From Campylobacteraceae bacterium (lineage in GTDB: Bacteria > Campylobacterota > Campylobacteria > Campylobacterales > Sulfurovaceae), in NCBI GenBank assembly GCA_026983875.1, contig JALSTG010000144.1, positions 1-43,567 of the forward strand: DNA of 43,567 nt. The letters are read 5' to 3'. Below, piece after piece: positions 17,101 to 22,469 of the stretch (within the stretch, counting starts at the first letter, position 1; each line of letters begins with the position of its first letter). Both the position numbers and the translations under genes were made by a program. The notes below the pieces were generated by a model, which was not told where the DNA came from, did not search any database, and saw nothing but the letters and a program-made list of their open reading frames with translations.

Positions 17101-18329
17101 GAAGCACCCCCCGCCGAACCGTCATGGAACGAGATATCGACCGTCCCCTGTTGCAAAGCGGCATCGAGAACCGAGTCGTCATTGAAAGTCGTCGTTCCCG
17201 GGCGGAAAGCCAATGCCATGTAGTGGGCCGTTTCTCCCTCTATGACGCTGTTAGCTACTTGATAATCCCCCGTCGCCGGATCCCGAATAATCTCCCCGTT
17301 GTCATCGAGAGCGATCAACTTGATCACCACGGGCTCACTGTCGGGTTCCGCCCCGTCGTTGGGATCATTGGGGTCATTGGGGGTCCCGTCGGTAGCCGCG
17401 TTGTCATGAATCGTCGTCGTCACCGGCTCCGGGTCTATCGTTACATTGCCGTACCCTCCTCCGGCCGTCCCATAGGAGCCGTCGGCGATTGAAACCGTAA
17501 ACTCTTCGGAGTCGTCGGCCATATAATCATCAAAAAGCTCGGTAGAGATGGGAGTGCCTAGCGGGACATTGACCTGGGTCGCATTGGAGAAGTCCTGGCT
17601 TCCGTCCTGGGCACTTTGGTGATCGGCGCCCTGAGCCGAATCGTTCCGGAAAAGGATCGTCACGGTACCACTCTGGTCACTCAAACGTGTCTCGGGAGTA
17701 AACTCCGTCGTCCCCGGTTGGAACGCCAGCGCCATATACTGAGTCGCTTCCCCTTCGTAGCCTTCGTTCGCCACGGCATAATGCCCCTGAGGATCCAAAA
17801 TGGGGTTTCCGTCCTGATCCAGGGCGATCAGTTTGATAATGACCGGAGGATTGGGGCCTCCGCTCTCCATCTCGGCATAGGGATCGTATTCGTGACGGAA
17901 CTCATCTTCAAAGCGATTATCCCTGAGAGGAGCGTCGATATTGACTTCATCCTGTGCACCCGGACGCCAGAAGCCGGTGTTGTTCATCCAGAAGTCACCA
18001 TGTTTGATGGGAGCCTGCAGCTGCCAATCAGTTTCTATATTTTCCAGAAAGTCGTGATAGTCGGTCGTTTCGGGAATTTTTTTCTCTTCGGGTTGTTTCT
18101 CCTCTTCGGAAGGTGCTTCCGCCGTCGGAGTCTCTGTCTGTTCTGCCGCAGTCGCATCCGACTCGACCGCCGGACGCAGAGCATCTACGACGACATGACC
18201 CGCAGCATCGACCACCACTTCACCTTCGTATATCGGATCATCCGGATGAATTTCTCTCAAATTCCCTTCCGGATCCTTGGCATAATACTGACCTGTCAAA
18301 TCTTTGAGGTATCCTATGATCCTTTTCAT
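8112..18329 (-). CDS. Giant repeat-containing type I secreted adhesin (LapA-like retention module, Calx-beta-like and VCBS/T1SS-143-like repeats)
   Basis: About 3405 aa from ATG at 18329 (TTG at 18344 also in frame). N-terminus IIGYLKDLTGQYYAKDPEGNLREIHPDDPIYEGEVVV resembles retention modules; many acidic repeats with DGSE and DxDGD motifs; same-strand T1SS genes adjacent. Confidence 0.9.
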   Translation of the reverse strand: MKRIIGYLKDLTGQYYAKDPEGNLREIHPDDPIYEGEVVVDAAGHVVVDALRPAVESDATAAEQTETPTAEAPSEEEKQPEEKKIPETTDYHDFLENIETDWQLQAPIKHGDFWMNNTGFWRPGAQDEVNIDAPLRDNRFEDEFRHEYDPYAEMESGGPNPPVIIKLIALDQDGNPILDPQGHYAVANEGYEGEATQYMALAFQPGTTEFTPETRLSDQSGTVTILFRNDSAQGADHQSAQDGSQDFSNATQVNVPLGTPISTELFDDYMADDSEEFTVSIADGSYGTAGGGYGNVTIDPEPVTTTIHDNAATDGTPNDPNDPNDGAEPDSEPVVIKLIALDDNGEIIRDPATGDYQVANSVIEGETAHYMALAFRPGTTTFNDDSVLDAALQQGTVDISFHDGSAGGASSQSTNDGSQDFDNDPQVSVQLGSVIGTETFNDIVNDDGETYTVTIDADSYTRPSAGGGYEDVSIDTSPVTTTIYDGAVPTKVFVKLFHDDSAPEGGQLTHTVELVDENGDPVTVAAGETITVTIDYNGYGQDPATAGDDYAPVTTVQILAGTSSTTFTVNAVDDYYNEQDEQYIATISNVSQQNNTYEQLLPHTVANGASSDIVSAIGTITDNEPNDPNPDEGGYDTADTVYLEIVGPNSVAEGDTAQGYQVRLLDHDGNPVTVTQDMQVTVRYNNLTTQNDDTQYTDGDTITLTIPSGSFSVSFDVDTIDDYIADNGEQYRLTIDSVTQNEFENVDHDGYTDSQGTEHFDNVTTTIRDNSDPYTPGDHSDGPEKNAEPVIIKVFASDENGVPLKDSNDGHYLEANEAPEGGTTHYVALAFAPGTTTFSDATVLDSSLQQGTVDFTFTDATATRDTNTGAPEGSNDYLPQSNVTGIALGTAVSADALDDYMADNGETFTVTIGNYSAPNTPVYEDVSIDQGAVTTTITDDSGTNPNDPNSLDDETNDPTHAESNHEVVQIRLVACDSNGNPILVDDGNGNVNTYVFANEVPEDDAAYYMALAFKPGASEYTTDTVLEPVNQIGTVTITTADQDAHGVTSQSAIDGSQDYAATQSQEVSLGQAFSIDTLDDYRADNGEKYKVAIDADSYAPVSGSGYENVQVHTDPVTTTITDGASGDATPNQPVDTVYVKITHPDSVIEGNQLSHTVSLVDKDGNPVTLPSGKSVTVTLTYTSTDGVDTSADFSTLTTSVTITGGSSQTFVNVPLDDFTAEGTEHYTVSIASVSDDDGTFENLEIHATDKSTTGEIIDGVTPGTPENSYVDEDNFDPLDPTSTLTDTDSLGITAPAGDNGYTLSFTGAPTFTSDDASYTTLTSDGVAIEYEVNGDTITAYKGSGRMDDDRVFVITLDKNAPGGSDDSHTYTQFKNIDHPTVDSDDDVVLDFAFEISDQGETSDPVHFTVTVNDSLPQSSDQALSLAEDYTQTIIISNESFSSGEITLNNGVDGDQSVSSGSSIDIYDTGLNDVVGKLTNNGDGTLTFTPHHDYSGSTHGFDYSVSDTDGDTASAHVDLTVTPVADAPSVAVSDLSTTEDKDNQTEGNNKVSLNLSKPSLSSDQTDQNGTDAGDHPERLGYIELQFDNGAAVAGAKLIDTNGTVLATIGADGDTVKFYLNDVSDYHISGLDPSADGAISLSESEFNALQLIPAEDNDIDVQMTLSVTSYETDDSGVPLDPNSSVLTESASDSFTLAIEARTDDVALKWDDNSEGTISTNVHQDDTYTFNTRSEGDGAIDLTALLSAVSGAQKGPGGAHGDLDGSEHRSYTISGIPNGTVVTLGGVSAVAAGGSDDNTADASVTIAFPDNTDDDPSFTLQLPEQFGGTIDNGVITLSVADHDSDTSYVDTTKIAKVYFTVDVTPVVDDCTLQVAQPIGEEDAGRTQGNISNDANAADIDAPQNGIDLGIVASSDDTDGSETYDITVDQVPDGASLYYDGVLIDKNTASGSGLDITDNGDGTWKLKITDFDNDAVFKIIPPHNSDEDFTLHVEGVSVEHYSDGSVAATQLSPTALDINVQVKGVADIPVHDDLANVDLSDDNGTDHSFNATGTEDSGPYDLKGILATPDLLDSYDSDGSEKLTIKLTGLDTAFDIQGATLVGGTGAGRIWFIDLADLKNGDVKLVTPQNYAGEVDFDIAMITTEREGDSKTHPTKPVQVMITPEVDNTINTHDTQDEDEYHQLDFSMITPDADGSAAGAEELQTLQIKVDSLPAGVALYDANHQQLTDTDGDGYIDVAVQNGTPQPVFVQLPEDSNMNGQYSFKISYTVQDTALDGAGDPYSATQSHTDIDYTVDVHAVTDDIDMTTETTATGIFTTASGDAADVNVDTSAGSTGTFTKKIAIHGIDSDGRGHPDEDGSEKFTRIEVHGVPEGITIENGHYAGDTGGSNYSGLWYVDVGDIALDGNASYDLVFKFENGTLVSGDYDITITAFNEDSGNGQEQNDSETFTLHVPTDVDSGNPPPPPPTINAFYQDIDNDGVHDHDYTVSSSEDHNITDSDAYPGSILREDTPFALSDVIHVETDGTGSFGITIRDLTPGYTISGPGLSYDMVNQMYTLTGQGDQAAIVQALQNLTITPPENHNTDANDPDNTDLNFDIELTTYADAGDAQTALINFSAPILPVTDPMDLSTTGTGTTPEDTDYQFSVTMDNQGDGNRTEIIDGKVYLQLNENYTDFQGDDGTNGSLWYNGTQLTLTHVSGVSGIADGDYYVIENVQYGDTLDFVYKPAENRDGHVDMDLYVKNKESEAWNPYDTQEVVSHKTIGIDVTPVEDGFSNFAASASGDEDTRVVLTVNGEDPDDSEKLSSITLDRIPNGFIVYYGADAASATIAQNVGVNGQMTLQMHYGVDETVDYNLWNIPTNNGEIPAYIAIQPPENWSGTIPDVSLNILSEGGNAQSSTFNAEVNPVVDGLTIEPTKTFGGEGEEIPLRLNANVIDLDGSEVVDLTLTGLGEGASFKVAGSYFPAVYDASSDTYTLSGVPALDVNEITFIQSAVSATVTVTAHTVEQATSDTSSDVSATFELNIHPAAPSSGDDTFLYDGTDTFDGEGGVDTVVLKSGTDVDFSGTDTPFANIEAIDLRTGTHTLSNLAQEDVARMLDGTNTTLTIHADGDDTLNLTNQWTDAGNGDYTAGAYTIHVDGTADVTRSSTVIDGIVEGMYYETSSGLHGFTDADGTFDYADGDTVVFKIGEVELGRLDTTQIEDGKVFLQDIAGTDRTDLSDQYVENMAVLLQSLDNDGDAYNGIVITEAMHEAFSDDSFDLATISEEALVSIIETNGAQAVDNADAMEHVAEMLVEYSGVESTEVLHFDTQLPENVPMTDDLQAEFSPEATSEEIQDLFGAEVSVISPALHEILDLGDSSTDSLLPQSSQINDGDYSTAAEPVAPSTDYTPSDDPTVHLNVEDQSVHTAV
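14550..17843 (-). repeat. Seven Calx-beta-like protein repeats within the adhesin, subtype order A-A-B-B-A-A-B
   Basis: Residues ~168-1265. A units: VIIKLIALD...MALAF.PGTT...DGSQDF...DDY.ADNGE..TV...VTTTI.D. B units: VYVKI..PDSV.EG.QLSHTV.LVD.DGNPVTV... Confidence 0.8.
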
Positions 18330-18391
18330 TTCTGCCCTTTTCAATCTCTTGGTTGTCGTAGTTCTCTAAGAAGAGAGGAGGATGACCTGCA

Positions 18392-18420
18392 ACTACATTA
18401 CACATCTTTATGAATGTAGT
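18392..18420. other. Inverted repeat ACTACATT-13 nt-AATGTAGT in the adhesin leader
   Basis: Perfect 8-bp arms between the ompA-like stop and the adhesin start. Confidence 0.6.
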
Positions 18421-18449
18421 CTATTTTATCTAACTGTACCTACCGAAGC

Positions 18450-18469
18450 GTGTAGGATTTTTCCTACAC
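18450..18469. other. Inverted repeat GTGTAGGA-TTTT-TCCTACAC just downstream of the ompA-like gene
   Basis: Perfect 8-bp arms, 4-nt loop; no clear U-tract on the minus strand, so terminator status is uncertain. Confidence 0.65.
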
Positions 18470-18473
18470 CGTT

Positions 18474-19394
18474 TTACCGATAGAGTTTCGCTTCGATCCT
18501 GCGGTTCTGACGGTAGGCGGCTTCGCTGTGACCGGAGACGAGGGGTTGCGTATAGCCCCGACCTTCGGTACGGATCCGGTCCGGGGAGACTCCCAGCTCG
18601 ACCAGGCGGGCCTTGACCGCTTCGGCGCGACGCTTGGAGAGGGTGATGTTGTAAGCGTAACTTCCTCGCCGATCGGTATGACCGACGATGGTGGTGGAGA
18701 GACCAGGATTCTGCTTAAGAAGTCGGGCGAAGTCCGCTACACGCGTTTCGAACTGGGGAAGGATTCGGTCGGAATCGAGGGCAAACTGGATACGCAGGTC
18801 CGCAAGGCTCAGAGGGCCGGTGGAATAGAGCGCCACATCGACCCGGTTGTTCCCCAGGCGTCCTGCTGCCGTCGCTTCAGTATAGAGCAACTGACGGTCG
18901 AGGCGATTTTCGGAGAAGATCCGTGAAGCAGGCATACCCGCATCACGTACCACTCGGTAGAGATACCGCAGGCGCTCGTTGACCAGACGAACGGCCTGCG
19001 GCTTTTTCAGGCGCGGATCGCCGCCCAACCCCTGCCAGAGGCCGCTCCATCCGTCCAGATCCATACGATTCTCTTCGTCGACGACGGCGGAACTATGACC
19101 GATGAGGCTGACGTAGCGGATCTTGGAGCGGTTCTGACGGATCAGTTTTTCGAGCTGATCGATCGTCCCCTCAGAGGCATCGACGACTTCGGTACCCTGA
19201 AAGACCACCGGAGCCAGACGCACGACATAACGATGCCAGTGCAGCAATTGTCGTCCGTCTACATGATTGGGAAGTCCGGTCTCGACGGGAGCAGCGACCA
19301 CTCCGCTGCGCTGCATGTAGGTGTCATTATAGAGTCCACCTGCCATACTGATCGACGAAGCTGCCAGCATTGAAAGGAAAAAAGACTTGTTCAT
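18474..19394 (-). CDS. OmpA-family protein with an apparent tandem duplication of the OmpA-like domain
   Basis: C-terminal TTIVGHTDRRGSYAYNITLSKRRAEAVKARLVELGVSPDRIRTEGRGYTQPLVSGHSEAAYRQNRRIEAKLY; parallel divergent segment YVSLIGHSSAV...GNNRVDVALY upstream; SD GGGAGG. Confidence 0.9.
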   Translation of the reverse strand: MNKSFFLSMLAASSISMAGGLYNDTYMQRSGVVAAPVETGLPNHVDGRQLLHWHRYVVRLAPVVFQGTEVVDASEGTIDQLEKLIRQNRSKIRYVSLIGHSSAVVDEENRMDLDGWSGLWQGLGGDPRLKKPQAVRLVNERLRYLYRVVRDAGMPASRIFSENRLDRQLLYTEATAAGRLGNNRVDVALYSTGPLSLADLRIQFALDSDRILPQFETRVADFARLLKQNPGLSTTIVGHTDRRGSYAYNITLSKRRAEAVKARLVELGVSPDRIRTEGRGYTQPLVSGHSEAAYRQNRRIEAKLYR

Positions 19395-19396
19395 GC

Positions 19397-20878
19397 TTAC
19401 TTACCTCCCAGGATTTTCAAAGCACTGACCGGAGGACGGCAACCCGAGGGACGTACGCCTCTCTTCCAGCGTTTGGAATCCTGGCAGAGGTCCTTGTCAG
19501 CGGAGACACCGTCATGATCGGCATCATAGGTTGCCGGTAGCGTATCTTGGGGACTATGACCTCTGTTGTAGAGGCCGACCCGCTTGTAGATCGAACGGAC
19601 ATTGCCGATCACCGAGGCCATCGTCAGTCCCATGGCATCAAGTATCCGATATTTGGAGAGCAACAGACTGTAACGTGCATTAATCAGCTCGTCGTTAGCC
19701 CGTTTGAGATCTTGCTCCGTTGCCAGAAGGTCAAGCAGGGATCGCTCCCCCAGTTTGTACTCTTTCCAGTAGAGACGAAGAGTCTCCCGGCTCTGGTTGC
19801 GATATTTCTTCAGCATAGGAATCTGACTTTTGGCCAGCTCGTAGGTACTCCAGGAGAGGTCCATTCCCTCGATGACCTGGCGCCGAAGATCGTTGGTAAC
19901 CTCCATCTCCTGGGAGATCTTGCTCATCTTATTGACCCGTGCCGCTTCATCGGCTCCGCCGTTGAAGATATTGTATCGGAGCTTGAGCATTGCTTTGATA
20001 CCGTCTTCCCTGTCGGGATAGTTGATATCGGAGCGAATCCCGTCCGTGTAGTTCGCCGTCACTTCCGCATCGATGGTCGGATAGAAGGCACTTTTGCTCT
20101 CCCGATAGAGGGCTTCGGCACCTTTGATGTTGTACTTGCCTACTTTGAGAGAGGGGTTGTACTCCAGAGCGAACATTGCCGCCTTTTCCTGATCGGTGGG
20201 GAGGGGAAGATTGAAGTTGGGTTTCCTCAGACTCTTGACCGAGACGGTACGGCCGGTGATTCTGCGAAAGTTGTACATCGCGTTGGCCAGGCGGTTGCGT
20301 GCGACCAGCATATTGGAGCGGGCCGAGGCAAGCGAAGAGCGTACTTTACTCACCTCGGACATTTTGGTCAGTCCTGCTTTGTAAGCCTTGGTCACCTTGG
20401 CATTGAGCTTTTCGATGTGTCGCACATGAAGCCGGGCATTTTCCAGCAGTTCCTTATCCTGGAGCAACTCGATATAGACCTTGATCGTCTGCAGCGTTAC
20501 GTCGTTGGCCTTTTCCAGATAGCTGTAAGCCGCCGCCAAGGCACGCATCTGCTGATAGTTGACCTGCTCCTGAGTGCTGAAACCCTTAAAGAGGTTTTGT
20601 CGTAAGATCAGTGCCGTTTCAAAAATATCGTAGTTTTTATTGCTCTTGTTGGTGAACTCGCCTTTATAATCTCTTCCGACACCCGCTTCAAGGTCGAGGG
20701 TCGGATAGTAACCGGCCTCGGCACCGCGAAGATCGGCTCGCGTCGCCCGGTAGTTGTGCAGTCGCTCTTTGATGATGGGACTGCTTTGGAGTACCTCGTT
20801 GACGACACCCTTCAGCGTCGTCGCAGAAGCCCCCAGGCTTATCCCGCAGAGTAGTGGTACGATCAGTTGTCTCTTCAT
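19397..20878 (-). CDS. TolC-family outer-membrane efflux/secretion protein
   Basis: Signal peptide MKRQLIVPLLCGISLGASA, TolC coiled-coil repeats, LLDLLATEQDLKRANDELINARYSLLLSKYRILDAMG; start chosen at the internal ATG (20878) with SD GGGGAAG. Confidence 0.9.
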   Translation of the reverse strand: MKRQLIVPLLCGISLGASATTLKGVVNEVLQSSPIIKERLHNYRATRADLRGAEAGYYPTLDLEAGVGRDYKGEFTNKSNKNYDIFETALILRQNLFKGFSTQEQVNYQQMRALAAAYSYLEKANDVTLQTIKVYIELLQDKELLENARLHVRHIEKLNAKVTKAYKAGLTKMSEVSKVRSSLASARSNMLVARNRLANAMYNFRRITGRTVSVKSLRKPNFNLPLPTDQEKAAMFALEYNPSLKVGKYNIKGAEALYRESKSAFYPTIDAEVTANYTDGIRSDINYPDREDGIKAMLKLRYNIFNGGADEAARVNKMSKISQEMEVTNDLRRQVIEGMDLSWSTYELAKSQIPMLKKYRNQSRETLRLYWKEYKLGERSLLDLLATEQDLKRANDELINARYSLLLSKYRILDAMGLTMASVIGNVRSIYKRVGLYNRGHSPQDTLPATYDADHDGVSADKDLCQDSKRWKRGVRPSGCRPPVSALKILGGK

Positions 20879-20907
20879 TCTCTTCCCCTGTTTCACTTTC
20901 ATTTTGG

Positions 20908-20935
20908 TTGGCGATCTCATTGATTGGCGATCTCA
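20908..20935. repeat. Perfect 12-bp direct repeat TTGGCGATCTCA, 16-bp period
   Basis: Copies at 20908-20919 and 20924-20935, just upstream of the TolC-family gene. Confidence 0.8.
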
Positions 20936-21143
20936 AAAAGTTTCGGTCGATACCATCCTCGGTATCACGGTTTACCTCCCCTTTTTGTTAACAATTCGTT
21001 TTCACAAGATCATCCAGCGTAAGAAAAATATCATAGATATACTAATATTTAAATGAAAATTAACCGTTCTTTGTCAGACAGATTAATGTTTCACACTATT
21101 TGCAGAATCCGGACGGCGGTTTTGCTCCCTCTTGGCCGGGAAA

Positions 21144-22469
21144 CTATCGCTCCGTAAAGGTGTACTCTTTGGCCCGGAGGATCGGTTTGAGGATGTAGTC
21201 CAGGACCGTCTTTTTGCCGGTCATGATGTCCACGTTGACCGTCATACCCGGGATAATCTTGAGCGGCTTTTCCTTGGTCCCCAGATAGTTCTTCTTCGTC
21301 TTGATATGGACGATATACCAGGGGCGGTCCTTGTCGTCTTTTGTCGTATCGGCACTGATATGTACCACCTCGCCTTCCAGTGAACCATAGATGGCAAAGT
21401 CATAGGCACTGACCTTGACCACGGCCTTCTCACCGGGATAGATGAAGGCAATGTCGGAAGGCTTGACCTTCACTTCCAGCCAGAGTTTGTCATCAGTGGG
21501 TACGATCTCCACCAGGTCTTCACCCGGCTTGATGACACCGCCGACGGTGTGAATGTAGAGCTTTTGAACGATTCCCTTGATCGGGGAGCGGACAATGGTA
21601 CGGGTCACCTCGTCCTTGAGGGCCAGATAGCTTTGGCGGGCCCGAAGCAACTCACCTTCAACCTGATTGAGCTCCTCTTTAGCTTTGTTGCGAAACTCTG
21701 CACGGGTCTCATCGATCTTATGACTGATCTCCCTGATGGAAGAGGCGATCCCGGGAAGGCTGTTCTGAGCCGAGTGTAGCTCTTCGAGAATCTTGCTCTG
21801 CTCTCGTTGCAGATGCATGAATTCAACCCGGGACTTGACTCCTTGTTTCACCATCGGACGCATGATGGAAACCTCTTTGGCCATGAGCACCGCCGTTCGG
21901 TTGAGATCGGCAATACGCTGGCGGGTCTCCATCTCAGTATGCTCCTTCTGGCTCCGCTGTTCCTGGAGTGCCTCGATACGGGAACGCAGCTCCTTCTGGC
22001 GGCTGTGATAGAGACTGAGTTCATTGTGGTAAAAGCCGTAGTCTTTCCCCGTGCCGCTCAGGTTGACGTCAAAGGATCTTCCCTCTGCCTCCGCAGCCAA
22101 ACGCTCCTTCTTGGCAGCGAGTTCATGAAGCTTGATCTCCGTCGCTTTCATCTGGGAACGGGCCTTTTCATTCTCAATCTTGAGCAAAGGGGTGCCCTTT
22201 TCCACACTGTCACCGACATTGACCATAATCTCCTTGACGATACCTCCCTCAAGATTTTGAATCACTTTATTGTTGCCGCTGGGAACGACTTTTCCTTGAC
22301 CACGCGTGATCTCATCCACTTGAGCGAGAGACGCCCAGATCAGAAAACCAGCTACAGCAATCAGCCAAAAATAGATCGCATAGCGGATCTTGCGAGGGGT
22401 ATGTTCTGCAAGGGCTTCCCCCAAACTGTCCATATATTGATGATCGTGTTCGTTCAGCTTACGCTGCAT
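21144..22469 (-). CDS. HlyD-family type I secretion periplasmic adaptor
   Basis: Single TM, DEITRGQGKVVPSGNNKVIQNLEGGIVKEIMVNVGDSVEKGTPLLKI, ...TVGGVIKPGEDLVEIVPTDDKLWLEVKVKPSDIAFI...PGMTVNVDIMTGKKTVLDYILKPI. Confidence 0.95.
   Translation of the reverse strand: MQRKLNEHDHQYMDSLGEALAEHTPRKIRYAIYFWLIAVAGFLIWASLAQVDEITRGQGKVVPSGNNKVIQNLEGGIVKEIMVNVGDSVEKGTPLLKIENEKARSQMKATEIKLHELAAKKERLAAEAEGRSFDVNLSGTGKDYGFYHNELSLYHSRQKELRSRIEALQEQRSQKEHTEMETRQRIADLNRTAVLMAKEVSIMRPMVKQGVKSRVEFMHLQREQSKILEELHSAQNSLPGIASSIREISHKIDETRAEFRNKAKEELNQVEGELLRARQSYLALKDEVTRTIVRSPIKGIVQKLYIHTVGGVIKPGEDLVEIVPTDDKLWLEVKVKPSDIAFIYPGEKAVVKVSAYDFAIYGSLEGEVVHISADTTKDDKDRPWYIVHIKTKKNYLGTKEKPLKIIPGMTVNVDIMTGKKTVLDYILKPILRAKEYTFTER

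Noticed and set aside
14079-17492. 1137-aa plus-strand ORF (and others, e.g. 9726-11351 and 8292-9179) opposite the giant adhesin
   Set aside because: Shadow ORFs created by the biased Asp/Thr/Gly codon use of the repeat adhesin; translations are low-complexity R/G/I/V-rich text without recognisable domains, and the minus-strand frame is clearly coding.
14550-17843. Possible CRISPR-like array because of regularly recurring motifs
   Set aside because: Units are ~370-475 bp, diverged at DNA level and in a continuous coding frame; they are protein domain repeats.
18198-18209. DAAG as a LapG cleavage site
   Set aside because: Position lies within the predicted retention-module strands rather than in the linker after it; retained only as a caveat in the retention-module finding.
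18330-18344. TTG start of the adhesin at 18344
   Set aside because: ATG at 18329 has a better-placed AAGGG-type SD and gives the expected retention-module N-terminus.
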